NCBI GenBank assembly: GCA_036971715.1
Contig: JAVHJL010000001.1
Span: 3,162,001 to 3,226,000, forward strand
Direction of reading: 5' to 3'
Length of the DNA stretch: 64,000 nt
Source of the DNA: Arthrobotrys musiformis
Taxonomy: Eukaryota > Ascomycota > Orbiliomycetes > Orbiliales > Orbiliaceae
The position numbers and the translations under genes are program-made. Under the pieces are notes generated by a model. It did not search any database. It saw only the letters and a list, made by a program, of their open reading frames with translations, and had not been told where the DNA came from. Of the stretch, positions 1-12,274 are shown piece by piece. Position 1 is the stretch's first letter; each line of letters begins with the position of its first letter.

Positions 1-657
1 AGGAAGTACGCCGGCCTGTAAGTTAATATACTTTGGGCATGTTAATATCATTGTATCCTGTCGAACTAGATTGAAGGAATCTGCCTGAAGTCTCCACTTC
101 TGTCCCGTCTCTACATAATCAACCAAAAGTATCTTGTCACCAGAGTTCCGCTGCGACCGGGGCGAGCGCTCGTTTTCCTCCTCGATCGCATGAACATACC
201 CCGGTCAATTGCTCGCGAAAAAAAACATGGACTGAGAAAAAATATGCAGCGCTCTTTTCTTCTAAAACCTTTTGGCGAAAGATACCGATAGTGCCATGCA
301 TGCTCTGAACTGACTGACCTAGTAGTATCCTCAGAAGCTTAATTCTCGAGTGCCACTAAATATATAAGTTCATTTGAGAACCCCTTTGAGAAACTATCAC
401 AAATTGACCTGCGAGGGCTTATGTAGCAGTATATCGTAATACCACCCTTGCGCTTGCTTTCCGTTGCCCTCAAAACCCACATCTCACATCCTAGTAGCTA
501 CCCCTCTCCCCCCGCTTAGTTTGTTGAGAATTCGGTTTTCAGTTCGCAGGTTCCTCTTTTATCGAAACGGCCCTGCTTCGCCTGCTCACGCCTGCTCTTT
601 TGCTTTTCGGTGTGTTTGTCTCTGCCCACCCTTACACGGTTGACTCGTCGCCTTCAG

Positions 658-696
658 CTCCTCCTGCTGCTGCTGCTCCTCCTCCTCCTCCTCCTC
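658..696. repeat. (CTG/CTC)n trinucleotide microsatellite
   Basis: About 13 tandem CTG or CTC triplets lie in a row. They create a poly-Leu stretch in one frame and Ser/Arg runs on the other strand, which explains the short ORFs called here on both strands. Confidence 0.9.
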
Positions 697-1041
697 TTTT
701 GTCGTCGTCCACTTTCCATAGGTCGGTACCGTCTATGCGACCATAGTACCCCAGGAATTGGAATCAGCAGCCAAACAAAACGCCATAGCTTAAGCCATAC
801 CCATACTGCACCCCTCCACCATAGTCCGACACTTTGGAACATGACGAAGGTTCGGACGGAGAGTGTGATAGACTGACTGCATATGCATGGTGGGGTCGGA
901 CAAAAAAAAAGAATTAATCAACGACCTTGTAGGAAGGAACCAGAAAAGAACCCACCCTCCTCAAGCCGGCTAGAAGGGTGGTGTGCGACCTGATTTAGTT
1001 CCGGTGCCTCACAAGTAACTGGCCATCAGGTCTTCTTCTAC

Positions 1042-1067
1042 TTTTTTTTTTTTTTTTTTTTTTTTTT
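1042..1067. repeat. Poly-T tract of 26 nt
   Basis: Uninterrupted T run, about 800 bp upstream of the F-box ATG. Such dA:dT tracts commonly mark nucleosome-poor promoter DNA in fungi; a role here is inference. Confidence 0.85.
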
Positions 1068-1855
1068 CCCCTTCCCATCACTGCACCCTCATCAATAGGC
1101 GCACCTGGTTCATGTCGATTTCAGTCAGTAAACCTAGACAGGAGTCGTGAAAGAAGAAAAAAGCCATACCAGACTCTCCCACATACATACATCCATCCCG
1201 CCGCGCAGGACTGCCCGACAGGAAGAAAAGAGTCTTAAAGAACGGGCTGGGTCGCATGGGATAACTCGTGAAATCGGTACCTTGCTTTTATTATATATCC
1301 CAAGGCCTTGCCCTTCTTTCCTTCTTTTGCTTTTGCATATTTCATCTGAACATATTTTTTATATCGTATTAGTCGACACCGTCGGTGCTCTTCGTCTTTC
1401 GCCTTCTTGTTCTCCATCTCGTTTGTTCGTATTTCTGTCGCACCATTTGTTGGAATCGGACCAGGAACGTTGTTCTATTCGTCAGCCATCCGCTTTTAAC
1501 AGACCAACAGCAGCGCTGCTATAAAGAAACATCGTCGTTCACGTTTCAGAGCCACATTCCCGAACCCCGAGCCGCTTTGTGGGACGAGACGTTTCAAGAT
1601 AGATACAGGCTGCTCCCTTTTTATAAAGACCCTCCCGTCTCTCTCGATGCTTCCTGAGGTTTTTGCATAGCAGCGATATCAGTAATATACTGGGCGGGGT
1701 TCAACCTTGACGTTCCGACTTCGATTTCAACCTCGTCCTCAACACATTCTCACTCAACCACAACCACAATTTAGACCTATCCACAACATTTTGTATCGTG
1801 CTAAACGACCGTACTGCTGGGGACTGAGCTGTTAATTTGGGAAACTTCGTCGGAT

Positions 1856-3251
1856 ATGTTGGAGAGACCGTGGGACGCAAATTACGTTCCAGCGACGGCG
1901 TATGGTGCACAAGTGCGACACAAGGTTCCCAGCACCAGTAGTCATGTACATGTCTACGGCGCACAGTATCCGTCGCAGGCGCAACCTTCTACCTACAACA
2001 GCTCATCATATGCCACATCTTCACAGTACAACAACGTTTACAGCTCATCGTCATCGCACCAATACCAAGTTCCAAGTCTCCGCCATTCCAAGAGCCAGGG
2101 GAAATCTTCAAGCGGTTCGCAGTTTGTTCGTAGGAGGACTAGAAGAACAATGAAGGCTCTACCTGATGATGTATTGGCGAAGATATTTCGATACGCCAGC
2201 CATGATTCCCTCCACTATGACCGTAAAGGCCGGAGCCAAATGATATACGGAAGGCACACTTTGCTTTGTATTGCACTTGTCTCCAAGCGGTTCCACTGGA
2301 TTGTCACACCGCTTTTATACGAGCGTTTGGAAATACATTCTCAAAATGAAGCACTCATCAGAGAAACCTTCATAGAGTACGTACTCACGAATCCTTTAAT
2401 TCTTAACTCCTCCTTTGTCGCACGAAACCAACTAACACGATTTATCGATGTGTTCAGGGACCCAACTCTCACAAAGCATATTCAACATTTGCGGGTTCAA
2501 ATGCCAAAGAGGTTCCGTACCTGGGCAATGAAATACACTTTCTCACCTAGCAGCTTTGAGCTTGTGTCAAACTATGGTACAGACCTGGATATTCTACAGC
2601 ATTTCAGAATAGACCCTTACAGCCTAAGACGCCTGCACATTGGGGATGCCATGAGTGTTGATTCCCGTATGTGCAAATACATTGCCAACAATTTTCCAAA
2701 GCTGGAGGACATCACTATCGAAAGCCCGGTCTCGTTCCATTCCCAGTGGAACTCCGATGGACTGGTAAGAATAAGCTTTCCCGTTTTTACATTTAAATTC
2801 CTCGTACCTGACCTCGAATGCTAATTTACATTCCTTTACACAGGAGCGGACCGTTTCATTCTTCTTCCCACTGCGGAGATTGAAACATCTTCGGCTGCAC
2901 GTTAATATGAACCCCAGCCGCACCGCTAACATTCCACCGGAGAGTACCTGGGCGGACCTAGTTCGCTTTCTTCCTAAGGTCCCAGAAAGGCTCCAGACCC
3001 TCACTTTTGGGTCGTTGGGCAAGAATGAAGAATATGCCTCCGTTTCGGATTCCCTTGTCAGATGTGTTGCGTACTCTAGTAACCCGCCATCCAAACGCAG
3101 GAGTGATAAACGGTTGAGCTCAGACGGCGTTTGGAGCGGCCGTGGCACCAAATGGTGGAAGGTTGAAGTCCCGGCGTATCTCAAGGATCGAATTGCCGTC
3201 CTTGAACGGTGGGGTTCACGACTCAAACTCGACGAACTCTACCTCTACTAA
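1856..3251 (+). CDS. F-box domain protein
   Basis: Two exons, 1856-2764 and 2844-3251, give 438 aa; the 79-nt intron is phase 0 (GTAAGA...CACAG). Residues 1-95 are a Ser/Tyr/Gln-rich, probably disordered tail. From about residue 99 the sequence KALPDDVLAKIFRYAS followed by LLCIALVSKRFHWIVTPLLYERLEI is a typical F-box: LP-xx-[VL]L-xx-IF, then S-R-W-like and P-x-LY positions. The rest (about 150-438) has spaced leucines that may form irregular LRR-like substrate-binding repeats, as in many fungal F-box proteins. The expected role is a substrate adaptor of an SCF ubiquitin ligase; the target is unknown. The start at 1856 is the first ATG of the open frame. The exon junction restores one frame through the conserved-looking FFPLRRLKHLRLHV segment. 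Confidence 0.85.
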
Positions 3252-3741
3252 GGTGAAATTACATGATTCCTGAACCAGCAGCAACCACCGTACCTTCATA
3301 CGATCCTGTCATTATCGAACTCTACGTTCCTTCCCTCTAGGAATATGCGTACCCTTATGACTGATAACGGCTTTCCACGACCCCTTACTACGGCTGATTA
3401 TACGACATTAAAACACTGACTTAAGGCAACTTGAATCTACTCATACTCGTTCAGCGACGCATGCACAGCAAATATTAAATGCACTCCCTTCTAATTTCAT
3501 TTGTTATACTTCTTTCCTTCTATTTCTGGCCTGTATCAATTTTCAGCCTCCTTGATTTTTCTAGCTCCCTTTTCATTTGTGCACGGCGTTTTCGGTCAAG
3601 ATGTCTTTGGTGTGCAACTGTCTGTCCTGTCGGATTTCTGCTTTTTGTTACTTTCGCTTTACCTCTAGATGCGCTGGCGTTTTTGAAGCGATATGATGTC
3701 TGTTTTCCCGAGCCCCTTCGATTGACAATTCCTGTAGCTAG

Positions 3742-3769
3742 CTTTTGCCTTTTGCCTTTTGCCTTTTGC
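3742..3769. repeat. Tandem CTTTTGC repeat, 4 copies
   Basis: Four perfect 7-bp copies lie in the presumed 3' flank of the F-box gene. Confidence 0.9.
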
Positions 3770-5763
3770 TCTTTTCTGTTTCTGTTTTTTGGGGAAGGTG
3801 CTTTCCTCTCTTCACTATGAAGATACGTACGGCGTTCAAGATACATATTCAGGAGTCTACGGGGCTGTTTTTGAGTTTTTGGCATACAATATCAACATGA
3901 GCACTGGTTGTTTCGTCATATTATTTCTCTTTTGTTAGACTGTTCTCGAAATCTGAGTCTTTCATGGCCAATGTCTACTCCCCTTATCTTCTTCAATTAC
4001 CAAATACTTTTCTTCCCCCCAATTGGTATATATCTACTTTCACCCCTTTCTCCTATTGTATTACCCTAATAACGACCCCAACCAATTCTTTTTTTTTTTT
4101 TTTTTCCATTGTTGGTTGTATGCATATATATTCTAATGAACCGGATATATTTTATTCCCCGAGCAAGTTCCAACAATTTCCCTGGTTTGGGGAGGAAGGG
4201 AAATAGCATACAAATGAATCTCTTCAAAAAAAAATATTGAACTCCCCCCAGAATGTCTTGCCATTACTTGATGAATTTGCTTGTACCATGACATCTTTTT
4301 TAGCTCCAATTCTAGCTTGTGATCATGGCCAGGGGGTGGCCGGGTGGGGTGAGCATGGGGTAAGCTTTACCCACCCTGTAGCTTCATTCGGACAATACCA
4401 GACCCCTTGTGATAAGTTCATCTGCTTATAAGTCCTAGAAACCTTCAAAACTGCTGATGACTTTTTGTTTTCCCCTTTATCTTCTTGACGATGTCATCCG
4501 AGGGGAAGTCACTGGGAAGTCCGGGTTGGGAGGGGGGGTTCTTCGCGGGGTCTTAATTTAGTCTCGACGAGCTGGAGAGGTATACAGGAATCCGTGCTCG
4601 CAGGAGTGGCTTTTTCTGCAGTTACGAGAGAGTAATTATAAGTTAAGACGGAGATTGTATGGTTTAGGTAGTCGGATATCGCGCGACGATAGAGGAGTAT
4701 AGTATAGTAAAGAGCTTCCTTAATTCACTTAAGTCCCCACTAACTGCCCGCATTAGTGTGGAATTCCAAAGCTAGCTCTTTGAGCATCTGTTATCGATAT
4801 CGCTTGGTTACTACCACAGCTTCGATAATGTGCAAACTTATCTTTGATATCACTCGAACGCTACTGCACTATTTCTGTATACCCCTCTTCTCAGACACCA
4901 AAAAAAAAACTCGGCCCCGCATCTCAACAATCCTAAAAAAAAGAAGAAGAAAGAAAGAAAGAAAGAATTGTTCTTCGGAGGATCCCAAGGAAACCATCTG
5001 ACCATTGACAGAAACGATGGAGTCCAAGCGATGTGCAGAATCGTGCGCCTTAGCGTACATTTATTCCCCATGTTAACGTATATGTAATTACGCTGCAGAA
5101 TGCACCTCCCCAAAGCTTGCATCTGATAGCTTTAGCTACAAAAAAAATAAAATACAAATGTTGAGCTAAGCTCGACAAAGAAAGAAAATTGCCGTGGGAT
5201 GGTATTCAAGATGTTTGGGTACCAGGTACTTTTCCTTCTTTCTCTTTCGTGATTATTCTTCAGCGAAGGCTGTACCCATGAGGTTTGAGTCATAATGCTG
5301 GAAATAACGGTCAACATCCTTGCTCCCATGTTCTTCTCAACGACACTTTTTTTTAGAGATCTGGTCAGATGGTCATGGGACTGTGTTCGCATTGGGGCGC
5401 GAAAGATTGGGGGGAACCGCATCTGGTTCAAAGCGTTTCGCAAACTTGATTGGGCCTTCGAGTCATTCAAGTTTGCTCTGTCGACATCGACCTGGTCTTG
5501 AAAGTATTTCCGTAGAAGAGTTGGTTTATCAAGCAATAATCTAAATATTTGATAGATTTGGGAATTTTGGGAACCGTCATTTGTTATTACGAGGAGGTAG
5601 CAAAGTCGAAGGAATAAAATATTGACATTCGGTCAAGTGCCCAGCGTCTACCTTATAATAATATCTTGCTTCAACATGTGGTTGTGCTCCAAGAAGTTTG
5701 GTGACATTGCTTAGTCATATGTTTGTTGTATTTTGGAAACAACACGTTACTACGACGACAATC

Positions 5764-5793
5764 AGTCTCGACACTAAGAGTCTCGACACTAAT
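5764..5793. repeat. 15-bp tandem duplication
   Basis: AGTCTCGACACTAAG is followed directly by the same sequence with a single change (final G to T). It looks like a recent local duplication in intergenic DNA. Confidence 0.85.
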
Positions 5794-6158
5794 GTGACGA
5801 TCTTATGAATTGTTACGACGGTTACGAGGTTAGTTACGGCTTGAACTACGATCACGAGCAGTATGGAAGACAACGGTATCAAAAGTAATCCCTTAAATTT
5901 CCCTAGTAATAGTACTAGTAGTAAAAGTAATAATGTGGGAATGGGAAGGGAAGGAAAAAAAAAAACAAAAAAAAAAAAAGAACAGAAAAGCAGAATAAAG
6001 AATAAGAAAGGCTCCCTAGACGTGAATTATTAGTATGAGAATGTTTCTTTGGGGGGTTTTGTATTTCCATAGCTGGGAAGAGCTTACCTCGTCTCGTTAG
6101 TTATTTGCGTGGTTGAGAGTTGGGAGCGAGAAATAGTAATGGGTTCCCCAGGCCCTGT

Positions 6159-8727
6159 TTAATGGGGTGGCTTGTCGTCCAGCCCCGGGATGTTCCATCC
6201 CTCGAGGTCCCCCCATGGGCGGGGGAAGGCCGGCTGGGTCCTGGAGGATGGGACGCCACTCCCATCTCCAAACTCGAGGCCAGCGAGCTCGGACATGGCC
6301 TCGAGCTCCTCGGCGTCAGAACGCCCGCCCCAAACCCCTCCCTCAGGGGCTGAGACCTCAGGGTCTCCCCCGAAGTCGATCAGCAACCCGGAAGGAGGGC
6401 CGGGAAGCGGGGTTTCTTCGGCCTCAGCCAGCGCTTGCCCCCTTTGCCAAGCGAGGATGCTGCGGATTTTGTCCTCCGCAAGGTATTGGGTCCCGTTGCC
6501 TTGGGGACCCGCGAGGCTCTCGGTGGCCTCTTGGGTGGGGGTGGTGGCGGCGGCGGGGCGGTTGGTGAGGTGTGAGGGAAGTGGAGGCAGTGGTGGCGGG
6601 CCACCACGGACTCCACTCCCTCCCTGGCCAGCTACTTGGGCTCGAGCTTGGCCGATAGTTCCGGAGCCTAGATTGATTAAGTCAGTACCGAGCTTTACAA
6701 AGAGTCGATGTTTGGGTCCTGAGTTGAATAAACCTACCTGGAATTTGGGCCCCGTTGTTAGAGGCTGGCGGGGCAGCTTGGCGGGGCATTGGTGGGGCTT
6801 GGGTGGCAACCCTGCTCCCGCTTGAAACAGTCCCAAATGGGTCTGAATCGTCGAAGTGAAAGACCGCTGGGGGTCTGATGGTCCCGCGTGGCTTGGGAGT
6901 GATCGGGTTGTAGACCCTGTTTTCCGGAGCCAGGACCTTGATCAAGTGTAGTGCAGTCAAGGGGCTCCAGCTAACTGGGCGCTTTTGTTGCTTTGGTGGT
7001 GGGGCCAAGGCAACGGACGAGGCAGTTGGTCCAGTGGGGGCAGCTGGACGGGCAGTACCTTGTGGACCAGTGGAGGTGTTGGCACCAGCGGGATTGTTAG
7101 TGGCAGTGGGAGCAGTGGTCGTGGCTGTAGTGTTAGCAGCCTTAGTGGTGGTGGTGGTGGCAACGGCTGCCCCAGGAACGGCGGTGGTGGTGGCTCCAGC
7201 AGAAGCATTGGCGACGGCGGGAGCATTGGCAACGGTGGTAGTGTTGGCAACGGCAGGTGCGTTAGCAACGGTGGGAGTATTGGCAACAGTGGTGACGTTG
7301 GCACCGGTTTGGGCGTTACCAGGGACGTTAGTACCAGGACGGGCATTGGTACTGGCTTGAATGTTACCGCCGGCCGGGGTGTTGGCACCAGTCGGGGCGC
7401 GAGTGTTGGCAGTGGTCGAAGCGTTACCACCAGCTGGGGCATTGGCACCAGTTTGGGCACGAGGCCCGGCAGTAGCACTGGGTCCGGCAGCAGGACCACT
7501 TCCGAAGAACTATTTAGAAGCAATATGTTAGCCATCGAAACTTGTTGAATAGCACCGTTTAATGAAAAGCATAGAAATGAGGGAAATGGCAGTCATGGTG
7601 AATCCATTGGCTGGGACCAACCAATAGATCTGTGGATGTATTGCATACAGGAGCAGTTCTCTTATGTGAAGCCATGATTCTGCAGTAGAATCAATCAGAA
7701 CCAATATATGCAGTCCCCAAGGACATGCATGCAAGCCAGCAAGCAAGCAAGTGGGAATGGAAGCAATTCGACAGGCGAATATGCTAGAAGCGATGTTTCT
7801 GCTGAAGCCAATATCAAGGGGATGGTGGGGACTGTAGTGTTGATGATGATGATGATGATGACGTAGAGGGCGGAGTGAAAGGGAAAGGGAAAGGAGGAGA
7901 GGAGAGGAGAGGGAGGGCTTTTATAGTGGCACGGCTCAGCGCAGAGGGTTTGGAGATGACGTTGTCCGTGATTGGTTGTCATGTGGAGATAGTGCGGGCG
8001 GACGTTCTGCGTAACCCTCAACCTCCAACTTCCAACCTCCGTCATCTAACAAATCATTCTTTAAACACTTCACACTTACATATTCATAGTTCATCCCTGC
8101 GTCTTCCAACATGTGCTTGCATCGACGACGAAGCTCGATAGACGAAACGTTCTGCCACTTGGTGTGACAGATGGCCTTACGAAGGGGCTTTTGGTCAAGC
8201 GAAGAGGGGAAACGGTTCCACTTGAGGCCGATGAGTCTATGGTTTCCAAACTCTTGGGTCCCGAGTAGACGGGCCATGTCGGCGTGAATGTTCGCATCGT
8301 TCGAGAAAACAGACCATCCACGGAAGCCAATTTCGTTGCGAATGGTGACCTAAAGGTAAGAAACATCAGTATGGATACTCGAAGAAGGGAAGGAGCCAGT
8401 CCAATGGCTAACAGCTACTGTTTAAACTAGACAATTGGATGATGCACCTACCTTTGGGTATCCGGAAGCGGAATGCTTGTCATTGATGTACAAGATCAAG
8501 GATCCTGTGCTTTCAGTCCAGTAGATGGTGACTGACTTGCTGTTCATGGACATACGAACTACCTGACGGCTGGACGGGGATGGGAACGTGATTTCAAGGA
8601 TATCACCTCGTCTAGCGACCAATTCGATTCGTTGACCTTGGCGAGCTTGGATGTGATCATTGCCAGCGAAAGTGATGGTTTCGTACGCCTTGATGACGAG
8701 AGGAGGATGGTTCTGAGGAGTAGCCAT
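6159..8727 (-). CDS. Orphan protein with Asn/Ala/Thr-rich low-complexity centre
   Basis: Four exons on the minus strand, 8727-8452, 8349-8080, 7509-6738 and 6667-6159, make 608 aa; intron phases are 0, 0 and 1, all consistent. The donors are good (GTAGGT, GTAAGT, GTAGGT). Intron 2 is 570 nt, long for this genome, so a split into two genes remains possible. Residues 1-182 look folded, with beta-rich repeats such as QRIELVARRGDILEITFP and RGWSVFSNDANIHADMARLLG. Residues about 190-330 are repeats of A-N-[AT]-x-x-V-A-N type. Residues 345-400 carry a more ordered segment with ENRVYNPITPKPRG. The C-terminus is acidic and Pro/Gly-rich (EDKIRSILAWQRGQALAEAEE). ATG 8727 is the only in-frame ATG near the start. 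I recognise no family; no function is proposed. Confidence 0.7.
7510..8079 (-). other. Long (570 nt) intron of the orphan gene
   Basis: Donor GTAAGTGTG (8079 downward) and acceptor CTAAATAG (ending 7510) join phase 0 to phase 0. The stretch holds a (TGA)7 microsatellite at 7841-7861 and a purine-rich block. No extra exon is obvious. An internal promoter, and so two separate genes, cannot be excluded. Confidence 0.5.
7841..7861. repeat. (TGA)7 microsatellite
   Basis: Seven perfect TGA triplets inside the long intron of the orphan gene. Confidence 0.9.
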
Positions 8728-10117
8728 TGCTGCAACGGGATCAGTCAAAGACGTCTTCTCGATGCTTGGACCTAGATTTCAGATGGAGCAAAGGGGAATT
8801 GATGATGAGAGATGGCAAGGATGATATCAAAGCTTGATTCTATCGAAGGAGATGATGGTAGATCGGCTCTGATGGTTGATGGTTGGTATTTGTGAGGTCT
8901 GAAGAGGGTTGAGGAAGATGGGAGTTGGTTGTGATGAGAGAAAAGGTTTGGGAGAGGTCATGTCCAGGACCAATTTATATACCTGAGAACCATCGTCAAG
9001 GGATTAAGCGTGGCAGTGACCACAAGACACATTGACATCACTCAGATTCTCAAACCTCACCACCAGCACCACAAATCCAGACACTACAGACTACCTATCT
9101 TGCACAGAACCACCTACAGGAGGCCCTCCAGGAGGCTCGTTCGAGTCAAGCTGTTGCATTTCGTGCGTTGAATCCCGAACAGGAATCCTTCCATTTATGG
9201 TTACGGTCCATTCGGTTTGTCGAGCCACAGCACCCGCCACGATGCCCTCGATCCCGGCCAGGGCTCGCGTGGGACCTGCATCACCGATGATCGAACTCGA
9301 ATGGAACTCGACGGTACCCCACGACCCAAAAAAAGCAAAAGTCTAGACGTCATACATTCTTTGGAGGGGACAGATATGCGTTTGCCTATTTTGCGGCTGC
9401 ATGGCACTGCGAGTACACTCGCGGTAACATTGCAGTGGTATCTGCTAGCTGCAGCTGCTAATTGTTCTGGATCTAGGCCGGGTACCCACCATCGGTAGCC
9501 CAAGACAGAATGCTGTCAGGAGATATAGCCGACAAAACTGAGTGCATATGGAGATACGGGCCTAGGAGCGTCAATATAAAATGGACATGAATCACGATCC
9601 AAAGCAGGGTCTCCAATGTCACCGACATAAAGGCCTCGTGCAGCGTTTGCTTGACCCTTTGTTCGTCGGCGAGTCAGGAACCAACATCCGATCAATGCAA
9701 GCCTGCTCTACGAAACTACACATATATTGATGTGTTTTGATATTTCGACCAAAGTTTGATATCAAAACGTTGATATACCTTCTTCGTCGATATAACGCTC
9801 GCTATCCCATCTTGATATCGATTTTATATTGTATATCATCGCGGCAGTTGGATTGCGATTTCTGCAAGTCTGATTGATCCTGCAGGCCAAGAACTTTTAC
9901 AACGGATTGATTCGCTCGACCTAAACCTTTCGATAGCCGGCTGCGAATACTGGGGCTTCTCCATATAAGATGGCAGGGCTGGACTATGCCTTCGTGTTTG
10001 TGGGCCCTTCTACTCGATCAATCAATTGGCAGGGTCATAGTGACTGAATTATTTTGGCCGGGTTTTCTTTAAAAAAAGAAATCGAAAAAAAGATAATTTT
10101 AAAAGTTGAAACTAACA
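8728..10117. other. Divergent intergenic region between the orphan gene and carRA
   Basis: It carries the promoters of both divergent genes. The orphan side is GA-rich on the + strand (pyrimidine-rich leader on the coding strand). The carRA side is AT-rich, with a dense group of GATAT elements at 9736-9818 and a TCGATCA at 10015-10020. The 84-104 aa frames around 9032-9503 occur on both strands with no recognisable family and I do not call them. Confidence 0.55.
9736..9818. promoter_or_regulatory. Array of (T/C)GATAT elements upstream of carRA
   Basis: Five copies of TTGATAT or TCGATAT lie within 83 bp (starting about 9737, 9756, 9770, 9787 and 9812), one inside the perfect palindrome TTTGATATCAAA (9755-9766). 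The array is 300-380 bp before the carRA start. GATA-type and light-regulatory zinc finger factors bind GAT-core sites in fungi; binding here is inference only. Confidence 0.35.
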
Positions 10118-12274
10118 ATGGACTTCTCTGAGGGCATTAGGCATGCGAAATATACGGTTCCAGTAGCTATACTGCTCACCATTCTTCTCCATCCATTCAA
10201 AACCAGTGTAGACAACTACAAAACAATATGGCTATTAGCTGTAAGTAGCTCAAATCGAGATCATGTTATTAAATATCATGGAATTGATTCTTTTGGTATA
10301 TTCTCAAAGTATCCAAGAAGCACTACTGACAGCATTCACCATCGCAAATGCTACAGATAGCCTTAGTTTCGACGATACCCTGGGATTCCTATCTCATTGA
10401 TACGAAAGTGTGGAGCTACCCAGACCATGTTATCATCGGCGCTGTATTTTGGAGAATACCGATAGAAGAATATTTTTTCTTCGTGATACAAACATATATA
10501 ACCTCACTTGTCTGCATCATTGTTGGCAAGTCCATAGTTCCTACGGCTTGTCTGCCGACCTTTCCAACGAACTCGCGGTCTTCATCAATCGAAGAGGCAA
10601 ACTATAAGCCGGAGAAGGAAGATGGCCTTGTCCGAAATGACTGCAAACGTCTTAGGCGCCCTGGTATCCTCGGCGCTATATTCCTTGCATCTTTGGTTGG
10701 TATCGGGGCGAAGTTGGTTCACAGTGGAGGCCATGGTACATATCTGGGGTTGATTTTAGTCTGGGCTTGCCCCGTTCTTTTCTTTCTTTGGGGGCTATCG
10801 TATCAGTATATTCTCTCAGTCCCGGGCAAGGATGTTATTATCCCGATACTGCTGCCTACGATTTACTTCTGGTTCGTTGATACTTTGGCATTGAAAAATG
10901 GAACTTGGGTAATCAATCCGGAGAAGAGTTTTGAGATCAAATTGTGGAAATATTTGGATATCGAGTAAGAAATAACTGGGAGAAGATTAATAAATTCTAC
11001 GGCTAATAACATCATGATATCAATTTAGGGAGGCCATATTTTTTCTCGTCACGAATGTTCTAATCACATTTGGCCAATTGTCTTTCGACCACACCTTAGC
11101 GGTGATCAATGGATTTCCAGAAACATTCAACTTTGCAATTCCCTCATGGCCGTCGGTTTCTCTCCTGGTTAGAGGATTAGGCGTCCCCGTTGGCGATTAT
11201 ACACCTAAGCGGATACTCAATCTGAAGGACGCAATTGTCAAATTACAGAATAAGAGCAGAAGTTTCTCCCTTGCTAGCAGCGTGTTTGAGGGAAGACTTC
11301 GGATCGATTTGGTCTTATTGTGAGCACATTATATAGCCTTGATTGGTTAATTGATCAAGCTATCTACGGAAACACTAACATCACGTCCTAGATACGCATT
11401 CTGTCGAAATGCAGATGACTTGATAGACGAATCGGAGACCCAAGAGGATGCTCGAAAAGCATTGGCGAAATTATCTGAGGCCGTCTCGAAAACATTTTCA
11501 TACAACCAACCGACTGGTGAAAAATCGCCACCAGCTAACTTGAAAAGCGAACCTAGCGTGCCTATTTCTGCATTTTACGATCTGCCTGAGGAAATGGCAT
11601 CCTCGTTGGAGATGCTACCAACTCATATCCTCCCTCTAAAACCCATACAGGATCTCCTAGAGGGCTTCAGGTTGGACTTGCAATTCCCGTCAACCAGCGA
11701 GGGAACAGACAACAATTTTCTGGATGCAGAATTCCCTATCAAGACAGAGCCAGATCTTAAACGATATGGCTATTTTGTCGCCGGCACCGTTGCAGAACTA
11801 CTCATCCATCTCGTTTTCTACCACTCCGCTAGCGCGAAGGATATTACACCAAAGGAGCGTGCGGAGATAATACAAGCTGGTGTGGATATGGGAATAGCTT
11901 TGCAATACATTAATATCTCGCGAGATATTGCCAAGGACGCAGCCATGGGACGTTGTTATATCCCAAGTGATTGGCTGGCAGGATATAACCTAACTCCCAC
12001 GATGGTAATAGAAAACCCAGATCGAGACGCCGTTCGCCTGTTAAGGAGGAGGCTATTGGGGATCGCTATGGAAATTTACTACCAGAATCGAGGCGCGATC
12101 GAAAGGTTGCCTACTGACGGTGGGGCAAGGAAAGGTGTCAGAGGGGCTGTGGAGAACTATGTGGAAATCGGGAGGGTACTGCTCAAACAAGATGGGAAGA
12201 TGCCAATAGGGAATGAAGAGACGGTTAGCAAAACGAGAAGGCTGTGGGTGTTCGTTAAGGCGCTTTGTGCTTAG
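10118..12274 (+). CDS. carRA: Bifunctional lycopene cyclase / phytoene synthase
   Basis: Four exons, 10118-10240, 10357-10964, 11029-11319 and 11392-12274, make 634 aa, the usual size for the fungal fusion enzyme (CarRA, AL-2). The N-terminal half is the membrane-embedded heterodimeric-type cyclase domain, with several hydrophobic helices and the signature PIEEYFFFVIQT at 76-87. The C-terminal half is a squalene/phytoene synthase domain: CRNADDLIDE holds the first Asp-rich motif (Asp349, Asp353), and NISRDIAKDAAMGRCYIP holds the second (Asp519, Asp523). The synthase half joins two geranylgeranyl diphosphates into phytoene; the cyclase half closes beta-rings on lycopene or neurosporene ends. 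All key motifs are intact, so it should be active. It is followed 1.3 kb downstream on the same strand by carB. Confidence 0.96.

Larger units (their letters stand above)
1..1855. other. Non-coding left edge and 5' leader of the F-box gene
   Basis: I see no convincing gene here. The stretch holds pyrimidine-rich DNA, a CTG/CTC microsatellite (658-696) and a run of 26 T (1042-1067). The last few hundred bases before 1856 are CT-rich, as is usual for leaders in this window. Short open frames overlap the microsatellites and look accidental. Confidence 0.6.
3252..6158. other. Intergenic region, no gene recognised
   Basis: About 2.9 kb between the F-box gene and the convergent orphan gene. It is T-rich just after the F-box stop and contains a four-copy CTTTTGC repeat, a 15-bp tandem duplication and several A or T homopolymers. 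The 121-aa K/R-rich frame at 3520-3885 (-) is simply the complement of T-rich DNA. There is a short GGGTAA-GCT-TTACCC hairpin at 4358-4372. Confidence 0.55.

Noticed and set aside
610..876. 88-aa frame with poly-Leu run near the left edge
   Set aside because: It is created by the CTC/CTG microsatellite; no start context and no family.
3520..3885. 121-aa Lys/Arg-rich minus-strand frame
   Set aside because: It is the complement of T-rich DNA following the F-box gene; no domain, and the composition is explained by base bias.
4358..4372. GGGTAA-GCT-TTACCC inverted repeat
   Set aside because: A six-base stem with a three-base loop is expected by chance in this much DNA.
6167..7548. Several + strand frames (133, 217, 140 and 187 aa) over the orphan gene
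   Set aside because: They are antisense shadows of GC- and repeat-rich exons; the minus-strand model has proper splice sites and matching phases.
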